64,000 nt of DNA from Bryoerythrophyllum caledonicum (GCA_963971425.1 OZ020519.1:18249397-18313396), one strand, 5' to 3'. Counted from the stretch's first letter, positions 1-12,149 are shown. Translations and numbers: made by a program. The notes: generated by a model not told the origin, from the sequence alone.

Positions 1-1000
1 AACTTTATGGCACAAGACCATCTCTATGTTTGTAACAAGTATACCAAATTTCAAGGCCACATGATGAATACAAAAAAAGATACTCAAAATTCTTTTTCAT
101 AGTTACATGTGTTGGTAGATTTTGAAGATGGTTTATTGTATTCATTGTCTGGCCTTCAAATTTGGCACACATTATATCAACATGGAGATGATCTTGTGCC
201 AAAAATTTCATGGTCAATTAACAAATTTTCAGACCTAGGGAGGGTGCCAAAGTTGGCGATAGTGAAATGGTTTCCCTAATTGTTTCTCACATCTACACAT
301 GTTGATGGATTTAAATTCTTTTCTTTTCTTTTGTGGATCCTTTGAACTTGAAATTAAACACACATATAATCAACAAAGAGGTGGTCTCGGTCCAAAATCT
401 CATGGGAAAAAATAAAAAATTGAATCCTTGTGAAGGTGTCAAAGTTGGCAGTAGTGAAATGTTTCTCACAACTACACATGTTGGTAGATTTCAAAATTCC
501 TTTGTAATGTGTATATTTTTGCCTTCAAAATTGGCACACATGTAATCAACATAGAGATATTTTCATGCCAAAAATTTCATGAGGAAAAACATATAATCCA
601 ATCCTTGGGAGTGTGTCAAAGTTGACCAGGAGTGAAATGTTTTGTACAACTACACATGTTGGTAGATTTGGAATATTATTTTATGTGTAGATCTTTTGGA
701 CTTGAAATATTTTACACAAATAACCAACATAAAGATGTTTTCACTCCAAAAATTCCATGGGCAAAAAAATTTCCTCAATCCTTGGGAGGATGTCAAAGTT
801 GGCAGTTGTGAAACTTTTCTCACACCTAGTACCCCATGTTGGTAAAGCTTGCATATCTTTTTTTTATATAAATCTCTTGAACATGAAATTTGATTCATAT
901 GTTTTCAACATAGAGATGATATTATCCCTAAAATTTCATGGTAAAATAACAAATTTTCAGCCCTCGGGAGGGTGTCAAAGTTGGTAGCAGTGTAGGACAC
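1..1000. repeat. Degenerate tandem repeat, unit about 165-200 bp
   Basis: About six diverged head-to-tail copies of one AT-rich unit. Each copy carries the phrases AACATAGAGATGAT, CCAAAAATTTCATGG, GGGAGGGTGTCAAAGTTGG, ACTACACATGTTGGTAGATTT and a segment close to GGCCTTCAAAATTGGCACAC, in that order. No long open frame is conserved between copies, so this looks like a small satellite-like array rather than a gene. A lone reverse-oriented monomer lies at about 12150-12420. Confidence 0.75.
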
Positions 1001-1059
1001 TATCCATGGAATTGCCAAAACGCCAAATTTTTGAATGTCATCCTACTGTGTAGTACACC

Positions 1060-1650
1060 AATTTTTAGAGGTCAAAAAGGGGAGTAGCTTATTTAATGAA
1101 ATTGTGCAAGGAGTGGAGGTTCAAAATTGCCATTACACATTTTATCTTTTTGTGAACTTAATATGTTTTAGTATGCTAATCCAAACAGCCATTAAAAAGG
1201 TTCACGCCACATTTTGTAATAGAAAAAATAAAAAGCTAAAAAAAATTAAGAACTCTGATTATTATGTGGAAAAGAAGAAGATTTTTGGGTACCTTACACG
1301 ACAATGTGTGACAATGTGAATGTTTGACTTGGATTAGAATGCTATTTTCTACTAAAGACAAGAGATTTTTTTTGACAACATGAAAGATAATGATACAATT
1401 TTCTAATATTGAGATTTTTACATTTAATAGATTGTTTTTGCAACTCCAAAAACCTGTACTCCAATTTTTAGAGGTAGAAAAAGGATGTAGCATATTTATA
1501 AAAATTGTGGAAGGAGTGGAGGTTCAAAAAATGTCAATTTGCATTATATTTTTTTGCGAACTTAGTATGTTTTAGAATGAGAATTCGAATGGTCAATAAG
1601 AAGGTTTACACCACATAATGTTGCAGAAAAATTAAAAAGTAAAAATATGT
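1060..1650. repeat. Two direct copies of a ~190-bp repeat
   Basis: The stretch beginning CCAATTTTTAGAGGT near 1060 and running through GGAGTGGAGGTTCAAAA and GTATGTTTTAG recurs near 1460 with the same landmarks in the same order. Both end in an A-rich AAAATTAAAAAGTAAAAA-like run. No coding potential is evident. It is a diverged direct duplication, perhaps an old element. Confidence 0.6.
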
Positions 1651-1804
1651 TGATCTCAAAGTTTTATGATCACATTACATTTTTTAAAAGGTGTGTCGAG
1701 ATACAACAAGTGCAAAGCATACACTCTACTTCATTATCCAACACCCTTAATAGTGATTCCAACAACCAAAGAGGTTGGTTACAGCACACTTACACCACAA
1801 TTAT

Positions 1805-2400
1805 ACACTTAGATCTTTCAAAAAAAACATACATATATACATATATTATTAGATAGATGGAATGATACAAGACTACATATTCTGACCAAAGCCTTAAAAC
1901 ATGGCACCTTAGTCATGGCACGTAAAGACATAACCTCCCTTGACATATCTCATTGTACACTTAGATCTTTCAAAATATATATACATATATTATTAGATTG
2001 ATGGAATGATACAAGACTACAAATTCTGACCAAAGCCTTAAAACATGGCACCTTAGTCATGGCACATAAAGACATAACCTCCCTTGACATATCTCATTGG
2101 ACCATTATCAATACTTCAAAAACTAACACCTTACTCATGACACATAACCTCCATTGACAAAGCTCATTTGACAACTATCAATACTTCAAAAACTAACACC
2201 TTAGTCATGACACAAAACCTCCATCGACATATCTCATTTGACTACTATTAATACTTCAAAAACTAACACCTTAGTACATATAAAGACATAACCTCCATTG
2301 ACATATCTCATTTGACTAAAAACCTCCATCTCATTTGACTACTATTAATACTTCAAAAACTAACACCTTAGTCATGACATAGAAAGGCACACCTCCTTCA
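1805..2400. repeat. Tandem repeat block (148-bp pair, then ~80-bp units)
   Basis: A segment starting TTAGATCTTTCAAAA, with GATGGAATGATACAAGACTAC and AAAACATGGCACCTTAGTCATG, occurs twice about 148 bp apart and is nearly identical. It passes into about four degenerate ~80-bp units built on AATACTTCAAAAACTAACACC and CCTCCATTGACATATCTCA. The block ends just past the 3' end of the alpha-dioxygenase gene on the minus strand. Confidence 0.7.
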
Positions 2401-2474
2401 CACAACTACTAAATTCTATGAACACCTCAAAGACACCTCAAAGACAAGCTCTATGAACACCTGTGAAGGCAAGC

Positions 2475-4244
2475 TCACGCTGTGGCACTTGGAGAAGCGG
2501 CGCCCCAGCGAAGATAAAGAGGGAGGGCGTGATGCAGCGGCTCCGGGAGCTGGTTCCACACGGAAAAGGCCGAAGTGGACGTCATCCAGTCACCCACCAC
2601 GTCCGGGAAGTGGCGCCGCAACACGTCCTTGAGGCCTTCCGTGGTGTTCACCCACTTGAAGCCCTCCTTTGTGTACACCTCCTCGTTGAAGTTCGTCGTG
2701 AACAACGGGTCGGCTTCTAATCGCCTGTCAAAGAATTTGGTTGAGCTTTTGTTAGATCTTTCTCTCCCTCTCAAACGACATCTAGAACTACTTGGGCTTC
2801 AGTTTAATGATCTCCAAATACCACCATTGAAGGGTGAGACTCCTGGGCTCTAAAACCTTATCTGATAACTATCTAGAGTGCGGGTAGAGTGGTATGATAA
2901 ATCTAAACAAGAGGAACATTGGATGACTTCAGGGTTGTTTTTGTACAGTCACCCTCAAGGAGTGAGAAAAAGTGGGTGATGTTTAGCAGGGTTGGTCTCT
3001 TTTTTTACAAAAACTACTTTGACTTGGTCTTCTACATTTAAGGATGAGCTCTTGTACCAATCCAAACAACTTGGAGGGGTCCATTACTCACCTGGAGGCC
3101 ATGATGACAAAAATGTAGAAGGCAGTCTCAGAGATAGCAAACCCCGGAGGCTTTTTCTCCAAGAGCAACCCCACAAGTAAGTCCAGACGCTCCACATCGT
3201 CGCCGTAAAGCTCACGGATGATGGCGAGAACTTCCTTATCGTGTGTCAGATCCTCCCACTTCCTGATAGTGGGCATCATCATGCTCCTCCGGAACTGGTT
3301 GTAACGCGCAATGGAGCGCTCCCGGTCTCGGTAAACTAAACAGGGAGAATGCCACAGCGTCAGCAGTCATATCACCATCCATGGAAATCAAAATAAATCT
3401 CATCTAGGTTTTCTAGTTTTCTAAATGCAAATGAAAACAAGTGTGGAAAGAAATGCGTACTTTCGAGGCTGGCAAGGTCCACCGGCTCAGGTCGGTCGGT
3501 GCCGTCCGGGCTTTGAGGGGTGAGCTCACGCATCCAGTTGGGGTAGTTGAACAAGGCTAAAGCTCCGGCGGATTGGTGGCCCAGCGATGTGATGAGCGCC
3601 TTCACCCCCACGCTCAGCGCCTTCTCGTTGCCATGGTCGCCCAGCAACGCAGGTAATGCGACCCTGTTGTTATTTTTGCAGTCAGTTTCCAAAATAATTA
3701 TCAGATATGAACCCTGAACACCTTAAGCCTCGGTATACACGGAAGGACCCTGGTATCGTTTACGCAAGTCAGTTTCCGAAATTGCTGGTAAATCTAAACC
3801 CTAAAACCAATCCTAAACCTAACTCTTAACCCCTTCGTATCCAATTAGAGCAGGCAACGGGTTCAGGGTTTAGGGTTAGATTTTGTGTTATGATAAATCT
3901 AAACATAGGCAGATCATAACCTCTCGTATCCTTGTGCGCATCAATTATTGGCAAATCGAATTTCTAGAACCTAAACGTGAAACCTAGACACTGACAGGGT
4001 TGAACTTCTTACTCTTCGACTGTGGGTGGCGTGTGAGGTGTGGTGGTGCTTGCTTTGATGTCCTTGATGGCGATCTTGTCCGGTAACAAGGGGTGCATCC
4101 GGTACACAGAAGTGAACTCTTCGGTGAGAGAATAGGGGACGCCGTGGTCGTTGGGCTCCTTCATGCCCACCAACCCGCTCAGCAGGGAGAACGGCGTGGT
4201 GCCGAACGTGTCCTTGAAGCGCTTGCCCAGGAGCCCGTACCTGC

Positions 4245-4278
<34 letters not shown>

Positions 4279-7200
4279 GGATGGTGAGCAGAAACTCCAA
4301 ACCCTAGAATTGCAACTAGCAAAACACCTCGAATTACAACCATCACAACAAACCATGGTCCGATGAATCTTAAACCCTGGAAGTGCAACCACAACAAAAA
4401 CCCTAAACCCTAGAATTAGAACCACCACAAGAAATCATGGTCACCAAAACCATGTACACTAGAATAACCCGCAAGCATCACAAACGAGAAACCCTAGGAT
4501 TAGAACCACCACAACTAACCATGGTCACCACGAATCCTTGGATTAGGGATTAGGTTTCAAACTGTGGTTCAAGTTTAGGATTTATGTATGCTGGAACATA
4601 CGGTACTAGCACATACGGGGCTTGTTTGGACACCCAAACCCTAAACCCTAAACTTAGGTCACCAGAAACCCTAAATCCCTAGAATCGCAGCTCACCAGTT
4701 GACCCGCATGGAAGCAAGCAAGACATTGTTTTTGAGCAGCTGCGTAGTCCAGTCAATGGTATGAATCTTGGCCAACACCGCTGCCGTGACCACCCTCGCA
4801 CGCTCGAAGAGCTCCTCATCACCGAACTCCGGATGCGCCTTCTACAAAAACAACCAGCTTCCTCTCCATCATCGTTTCCACCTAAACACGAACTCATCAA
4901 TGGTCACTCACTCTCACTTACCGCGATGGTGTTGCAAACCGCGTTGTGCTCGGCGATGAAGAGGGATTGGATGGCGGAGACGCCAACCCAGAGGTTCCGA
5001 ATGTCGCCGCTGACGGGAAGGCCGGTGTTGGGGTCGCTGGCAAGCCAGCCGTCCGGGCGAAGCTTCAGCTTCCCGGAGTCGAAGGTGCGCACGCGGCGCT
5101 GGGCCTCCTTCGTGCTGCCGTAGATCACACTCGCATCCCTGAACGCCCAACCCTAAAAATCAAAACGCTAACCCAAAACACGAAATTCGAGTAGGAGAAC
5201 TGGGTGTTTAGGGTTCAGTATAGGTTAAGGGTACAGGGTTTACGATTCATGGTTGCAACCAGCTGGGTCACTATAAACCCTAAACCCTAACTATCACAAC
5301 GGTACCAAAACTGAAACAGCAAACCATGATCGCCATACCTGCACTCTAAAGTCCTAGTAACCCTAAATTCTAACAAACGTCACGCAATGGAACAACAAAG
5401 CATGGTTTACACTCCGAACCTTGACCTGTTGATACAAAACCTTCCACTCTAAACCCTAAACCCTACCTCTACCCTAAACCACGCAATTTCACAGGGAGAA
5501 ACACATACCACCAGGGCGTTCTTGTGTTGATATGGCCCGTGACGCCGTTCTTCGTAGGGACTTGCTGTGTGGGGTAGAATTTGAAGCTCTTGAGGGGACA
5601 TTGGGGCGCCACAGACGCAGGGGCCGAGAGCTCCACTTCCTGACATAGTACACGGTCTAGGGTTTAGGGTTATAGTAAACAGCACCTCTACACTAAAGAC
5701 CTTGTTTTTGTCCTTTCTAGTCATAGGTTGAAATGTGGGAGGTGTTAGGGTTTAGGGGCCGAGAGCTCCACTTCCTGACATAGTACACGGTCTAGGGTTT
5801 AGGGTTACGGCAAGAGGGCCAAAGACAGCACCTCTACACTATAGCCCTTGTTTTTGTCCTTTCTAGTCATAGGTTGATTTAATGTGGGAGGTGTTAGGGT
5901 TTAGGGTTTAAGGTTGAGGATTTTAGGGTTTCAGCTTCATATGACATTTTCTAAGGGTTTGCAGCAGGGAGTGCCTCTGTAAGCAACCACTTCCTGGCAC
6001 AGTTCTTAGGGTTTAGAGTCTATGTTCCCTTGAAGACTTTGCAGGAGAGTGGAGTGCATGCACATCCACTTCCTGAAAGAGTTTTGAGGGTTTAGGGTTT
6101 AGGGTTTCATGATGTTTCTTTTAACCCTTTTTCGGTCTTTAAAAGGGTTAAAAGATCGTCATCTACGCCGTGGATACACTTCAGCACGGAAATCAACGAA
6201 TTCATTTCACGGAAATCAACGAATTCATTTCACGGAAATCACTGTAGCTCGCCGATGCTTGCACCGATTGTGGTGGCGATGGTCTCAACCGATGCCCATC
6301 TTCCTCCACCTCTAAGCCATAGTCTAGTTTTTTTTCTTTTGAGGTGGCATGTAGCACTTTCTTGTCGACCGGTTATAAGAGTTGCTAGGAGAGTGGAGTG
6401 CATGGGATTTTACCTTTGTGAGATTCTCGAGGTGGTCGATCCAGTCGTGAATCATGAAGTTGATCCACGCCGCAGCCAGCATGTTGAACTGCTTGCCATC
6501 ATCTTGGAGCGCCCTCCTGCTCAGCAACTTGGCGGCCACCGCCGAAGGATGCGGATCCAGCAACTGCAGCAAACGCAACTCCACCACACATCCAACATCA
6601 TGGGATGCATATATATACTTTCACAAATCATCACATCATGTGGAAAATCATCAAACAATGGATGAGCCAAGTCTGCACCGATCCTCATGCCCAACGTCAT
6701 GACTTCACAAATCATCACATCATGTCAAAAACCATCAAACAATGGATGAGCTGAGTCTGCACCAACATTCAACTCATGAGATTAGGACCACCATGCTTTT
6801 TCAAAGAGTAAAACCACCGAGACCTTCTATTGATCTCAACCCTTAAAACGTCATAAGGTGCCACTGGTGGCCATAGTATTCTAGTGTCGTACTTGAACAT
6901 GATAAGGTTCAGATATTGAAATGACATCCGAATGAAAGATGTTAGTTGAAGAATCTTCATCTAGAGGTGAAAGTCTTGTTGAACTTGATGTATTTTACAA
7001 AGTAAAATACGTGCCTATGTATATAGTTCCCAACTGACGTTTAAGGGCTAAATTGAGGATGATTGCATATCTTTAAAGCATGTGAAGATGGAATAGTACG
7101 ACACAAAATTTCATGTTTAGTGTAGTAATACTTTATTATTTGAAAGCGTTGTAACGTTATACTTTTGATGAAGATTTTTACTGAGAGTAGAACTATCTTC

Positions 7201-9309
7201 ACTACTCAAAGAGGGTGATCATTGTCAACATGGTTGGTGAAAATATTCATTGGGAGTCAAAACTTTTTGCATTTATAAAACATAGGCTGTGCCTACACTA
7301 AACATAACATTTAGGGTACTAATAAGAAGGGATTTGTGAGCTACCAACCTTGTCCTCCTGGGGCTGGGGTGCCAGGTTGCGGCCGAAGAAGCTTTCGCTC
7401 TCTGGGTACGCAGTTGCAGTTGCGACTGCTCTCTTGTGGAATTGTTGCTTGCAGAAGGCGAGGACCCCACATCGGAGTGGCGCAGGCGCGGGGCGGTAGG
7501 ACTGCGCGTTGCCCACAGCAATGAGGTTGTACTTCTGGTGCAGCGTACGCCGGATCTCCAAGTACACCAGCCCCACAAACACCGGCACGTCGTACCATTT
7601 CCAAACCCGGTCGAAAATGTGCATCAGCTGCGTCACAAAACATCATGAACATCATATACATCACACACATTATACACATCGTATACATCATATACACATC
7701 GTATACATCATATACACATCGTATACATCATATACACATCGTATACATCATATACACATCGTATACATCATATACTCAAAAACACATACGCACAACCTTT
7801 GCAGGGTACAAAAGCATCACTATCATCCGGGTATCAGCTGGGTATTGGGTAGTGTCACCTAAGTATTGGTCAGGTATCCAGTCAAGAAGTGGCCTGCTAT
7901 GGATCCCATTGAGTTAGAGGAAACCAACGTGGTTTATTTTCTCGACTGATATCTATGCGATACTAGTCTGATACCTTGTGTCACCCAGTTGATACTGAGA
8001 CTTGAAAAGACCAAAATTGACAACATTGTAAACATGTGAAAGGTGTTGTGTTAACCCTTATGTGCCACTGGTGGCCACCGTATTCTACATGTATGTTGTC
8101 GTATTTGAGTATGATAAGGTTTACATAATGAAATGACCTCCAAATGAAAGATGTTAGTTGAAGAATCTTCAATCCAAAGGGGTATGTCTTGAATACATTT
8201 TTTACATTCTACAGAGTAAATATGTGCCTATTTATACTGTTCCCGAGTAACAATGTAGGGTTAACCAAGACAAAAAGAGACAAACAGACAAACGCAGAGG
8301 TTGATTTCTTTGGTATAAACAGGGTAGCGCCCGGGTACTAGACTAGTATCACATAGATATCAAGGTATCATTGGAAACTGCCAAGGACTCTTTGTGAGAT
8401 AGATAGACACAAGCACAGGCAGGCAACTCTTACAAGCTATTTTTCTTGTATGAACGCCTCGGCGTAAACCAAATATCAACATGCAAATAGACTAGCATCA
8501 CCTGAGTATCGGAGAGATGTCAGATGGGAAACTAGGGGTAGTCAAAGCCAGTTTCGGAATCATATGGTGGTTACCATCCAGAAGCCCATTGACCTGTAGT
8601 AATGGCATTCAGCTAACTACTGACTTCTCATACAAATAACTCATGACTTCTCATACAAATAACTCATGACTTCTCATACAAAATTATCCCATTCAAAGCC
8701 GGTGTTACGCCGGAAGAGGCCCGTTGCCCCGAGACCCTCACCTCCCATAAAGCCAGTCTGTTCCTAAACATATCATCTAGCAACACCAACAGGCATTCGC
8801 TGCAGTGCTTTAAATACCCATACTGTTAACTCCCGTTTGAAAGTGATCTCTCACTCAGACAGATAGGCAGACAAACAAACTAGCATTCTAAGAAGTGATA
8901 TAGAAATTCACAACATCTACAAATTACCTGAACGTCAACGCTGGTGAAACAGTACTGATTTTGTGTTTGCTGGTAGTACAGAGTACAAATGGGGTTTTTT
9001 CTGGCACTCTTAATCCGGAGTTCACTGATGCAATATTATAAATCACTTTTTTGGGTTAAAGTATCAAACCCTCCCGTCAAAACTGATATTATTACAGCAG
9101 TGGAATGGACCTACTCCGTGCAAATTTTTTTGCTTGAATTGAACGTAACGTTACGCCTCGAGTTCTGTACGAGAAGTAATAATACAAGGTGGTTGTGGAC
9201 TTACAAGGAACAGGATTTTGTGGAAGAAATCCATCTTGGAGTAGAGAGGCCGGAGATCGGGGAGGACCAACCATGAGGTGAGCAATTCAAACACTTTGTC
9301 AAGCCCCAT
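2475..9309 (-). CDS. DOX1: Fatty-acid alpha-dioxygenase (heme oxygenase, DOX1-like)
   Basis: Plant alpha-dioxygenases are heme proteins of the peroxidase-cyclooxygenase superfamily that add O2 to the alpha carbon of fatty acids to give 2-hydroperoxides in oxylipin and defence metabolism. Ten exons join in frame to 650 residues (Arabidopsis DOX1 is about 639): 9205-9309, 7349-7627, 6414-6563, 5509-5639, 4922-5138, 4696-4841, 4013-4240, 3461-3663, 3092-3335, 2475-2724. The distal-heme motif FMIHDWIDH is at about residues 165-173 (His167). The catalytic Tyr and proximal His are in VYRMH (Tyr389, His392), the same three-residue spacing as in the family. The C-terminus has RRLEAD, NTTE and AFSVW. 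I chose the ATG at 9309 because it gives a 26-residue lead before the SKM segment, as in DOX1. The first donor reads GTAAGT; the second, GTTGGT, is weak. Introns carry telomere-like runs and two TTAA-bounded elements. Confidence 0.95.
4244..4278. repeat. (CAA)n microsatellite abutting a splice acceptor
   Basis: About twelve CAA units. Read on the gene's strand this is a (TTG)n run ending directly at the CAG acceptor of the alpha-dioxygenase exon 4013-4240, so it stands in for the polypyrimidine tract. Confidence 0.9.
5275..6110. repeat. Telomere-like CCCTAAA/TTTAGGG runs in alpha-dioxygenase introns
   Basis: Repeated GGGTTTAGGGTTT and CCCTAAACCCTAA phrases occur in the introns on both sides of the exon 5509-5639, for example near 5275, 5450, 5660, 5790, 5900 and 6085. 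They are short and interrupted, unlike a telomere array. Similar scattered phrases occur at 3850, 4390-4680, 26380-26660 and 29540-29620. Confidence 0.75.
5619..5890. repeat. 135-bp tandem duplication across an exon-intron boundary
   Basis: The segment starting AGGGGCCGAGAGCTCC at 5619 is repeated from 5754 with few changes. The unit holds the last bases of the acceptor and the first coding bases of alpha-dioxygenase exon 5509-5639, so a second acceptor with matching exon start lies upstream in the intron. Confidence 0.85.
6836..7051. mobile_element. TTAA-type short inverted-repeat element (MITE-like), copy 1
   Basis: A 216-bp element in an alpha-dioxygenase intron. The left end reads CCCTTAAAACGTCA after TCAA, and the right end reads TGACGTTTAAGGG before CTAA, giving near-perfect inverted ends with slightly decayed TTAA flanks. 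The interior phrase GGTGGCCATAGTATTCTA and a GATGTTAGTTGAAGAATCTT segment are shared with copies near 8051, 36650, 40500, 40736 and 40970. There is no coding capacity. Confidence 0.8.
7671..7774. repeat. 20-bp minisatellite
   Basis: About five near-perfect copies of TATACACATCGTATACATCA inside the first alpha-dioxygenase intron, just 5' (on the gene strand) of the exon 7349-7627 acceptor. Confidence 0.9.
8051..8264. mobile_element. TTAA-type short element, copy 2
   Basis: A 214-bp copy of the element at 6836, here with intact TTAA on both sides: TTAACCCTTATGTGCCAC at the left and GTAGGGTTAA at the right. It lies in the 1.57-kb first intron of the alpha-dioxygenase gene. Its interior phrases match copy 1. 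Confidence 0.85.
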
Positions 9310-9757
9310 GATGTATGGAATACTGTGCTCCAAAAGGTCTTGTTTCACGCTAACCTCGAAAAACTCTAGCAATCCTCGAACATGAAATGAGCATACCACT
9401 GCAAGCAAGGTGTGCAACTCGGGGTTATATATGAGTACTTAACCCTTTTTGAGCAACCATTCATGGATGGTTGTGAAAGAGGTGCCCGGCATGACATCAT
9501 GGACTCCTGAGAGACCATGCACCTGACATGTGCATAATAGGGTCGTCCACTCACTTCCAGTTCAACATCATATTCTGTACGTAGATCAAAAAGTCTAATT
9601 TTTCCCCACTTTGTGCTAGAAGCAACCGGGTCACCCCTTCACTTATGCAGACAACGCAGTATGTGGAAAAAGGCGCTTTTTCTTGTCTTTTGTGAGGGTT
9701 TACTCACCCACTTCTAAAATACTTGAAATAATGAGTGAGGAGTGACAGGGTTGTTAG

Positions 9758-9978
9758 TACACTAAATATCACTTTTAGTGTAGGGCCCAGTAGATGACTT
9801 GTAAATGCTATAAGTTTTTACTTTAAGTGAATATTTTTACCAACTATGTTTATAATGATCCTTTTATTTGAATACTGTAGAGAGTTGTGCTCTTGGTAAA
9901 AATTGGCATCAAGAGTAAAAACTTATTGCATTTACAAGTCATTTACTGGGCACTACACTAAAAGTGATATTTAGTGTA
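9758..9978. mobile_element. TA-flanked foldback element
   Basis: A 221-bp palindromic element with arms of about 60 bp. The left arm runs from CACTAAATATCACTTTTAGT through GACTTGTAAATGC; the right arm carries GCATTTACAAGTCAT and ends ACTAAAAGTGATATTTAGTG. Each end is followed by TA. It looks like a Tc1/mariner-type MITE. A diverged relative is recognisable near 7095-7310. Confidence 0.75.
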
Positions 9979-9995
9979 GTGTTGTAGTGGCATTC

Positions 9996-10750
9996 CATGA
10001 AGTGTATTGGATATTCTACAACTTGCCTCCTGGATTTTAATAGACTGGCAAATGACACTATTCATGTTTGTTTGAGCCATGCAACATTCTTGTAACAATG
10101 ATCCTGACAAGACAAAATAGTTGCACTTTGAACTTTGAGTGAGAAGCTCAAATCCATTTCTTGATTGAAAAATGACTTACTAATATGATTCTCTTGTGAA
10201 TTGTTGAGGCAAATCCGAGTAGACACCTTGTGATTGTTGGTGGAGTACTCCATTCTTGTACTTATAACATCCACCAATCACTTGCCATCATTTTGGTAAT
10301 GTTTCAATGCTTAATCAAGTACTAGTTAGTGATTGGATTAGGAACTAAGGATTTAGATGTGCAAAGAGCATCTATTTGAGATGACCACCATAGCCATTAA
10401 GTAGAGTGGGGGAAAATATTTAATTACAACATTGCCCAAAAAATAAATTAATTAGAGGTTGCTAGTACCCCAAAAAATAATTACAGCAAAAGATTGCTAG
10501 ATAATACAAAAACCAAGAGATAATTGAACATTTCAGTACATGTTCAAGACCAAAAAAAAATCTTCCACCAAGTTGATAGAGTTATTTGTATGAATACCAA
10601 GACTTTGGACCTCTTTTCTTGTTTTAAATCATTAAAGTCAACAATTAATAGTTATAAATTTCTATAATAAGCTCAAACAAGGAAAAGACAACTAGAAAAC
10701 ATATACTACATGGCCTCTCATCCTTCACTCTCAAAGGAGCTAATATTAAT
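9996..10750. other. Gene-free AT-rich spacer
   Basis: This is the region upstream of the alpha-dioxygenase start and its foldback element. I see no conserved open frame, no RNA gene and no clear repeat here. Confidence 0.6.
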
Positions 10751-10751
10751 T

Positions 10752-11624
10752 TTAACCCCTAAAAGACAATTTACCCCTATAGGGGACAAAATCCATTTTT
10801 AAAGATAACTTCTTGAAATTATTACTGATTATAGAAATACGCGTTATCTTTGCAGGATTTTTTTTAAAAAAAAATTGGACTTATAAGTTATAGGTCAAAG
10901 ATTATGGTGCTTCAAACATAAAAGGCTTGACTCTTTTGGCAGCTTGGCAGGGTACTTTAAAGATGAATAGTGCTACTATAGAGTTGACAATTGCACCTTT
11001 TTTGCGGCGGGTAGCAGTGAAGGAAAGTTCTTCGCTACCTTCATTGCTTTCACTTAAAAACGCATAGAAATTAATGGTTTTACTTTGTTTGGAAAATATT
11101 TTTTCTATTGTTACAATATGACATGATGATTCTATTCACTGTTTGGATTTTAAATCCAACAATTGTTTATCTATTCAAAAAATAAAACTACTTTCCTAAC
11201 TTAAAAGTCACTTTCTAAACCCCTAGTCGCTGCAAGTCCATTTTTCTTATCACGAACACCTCCAATACTTGTGATTTTTGGAGTGCGGTGACCTAACACA
11301 AGGTCAAACATAAATCAATTGAGTTTATGCAATGTGTAATGGAAAAATATGCCATTACCTTGAGTCAAAGTATGCTCAACCAGTCTAGACACAGTTAAAA
11401 AAAACAATTTTGCACTCTTCAAACACATAGATCTTTCAATCCGTACGGTCAAAGTTTATGAAAATTTTAGGGTGTTTTCTTGTAGTAGTTATTTTGAAGA
11501 TCCAACGGTTGAAAATAGTGAAAAAGACGTTTGAACAAGTCTAATAATATCTCATATCAAAGTGGCAATTTTGGGGTGTTTTTCGTAAAGCACAAGGCCC
11601 AGTCTTTAACCCTTAAGGGGTTAA
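10752..11624. mobile_element. TTAA-bounded inverted-repeat element (873 bp)
   Basis: The left end reads TTAACCCCTAAAAGAC and the right end CTTAAGGGGTTAA. Landmarks in the right half (GGCAATTTTGGGGTGTTTTT, AAGGCCCAG, TGCACTCTTCAAACAC) align in order with the right half of the element at 13609-14738. Element and target site therefore look like one family. No open frame is long enough to encode a transposase. Confidence 0.7.
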
Positions 11625-12149
11625 CTTGGGTTTAGGGACCACCAAGCTCTTTAATATTTCGGAAAGACTCACCTCTAAGCTCTCCCATTGATCTAATAGA
11701 TATCAAAAACTAACAAATAAAAGTATTACAAATAAACCAGAGGAGGAATTTTATTGAAACTTTGAGTGATGTTACAAATATTAACTCTAATTTTAAATCA
11801 ATTGCAGTGGGGTAACATACCACAGCATGGCCAGAGACATGGGTCAAAAGATTGATGTAAGATTTTTATTGATGTTGAAGTCAATGCACGTGACATCATG
11901 GGAAACTTGAAATGGATATTTGCATTTGAATTCAACTATTTGTGTCTGAGTCTCCCAAAGGAGCAAGGTATGAGGTAACCACGTGTGGAATATTACCTCC
12001 ATGCAATGATTAGAGACGATATGGTTCATAAAATCAAAGTCATGATCATGTTATCCTAGGCTCTAGCAGTCCGCCAACTCTACATCAAGTAGGGCAATTA
12101 TGTATGAGGAGTTTTTTATGTACAGTATGGTAACTCATAAAATGGCATT

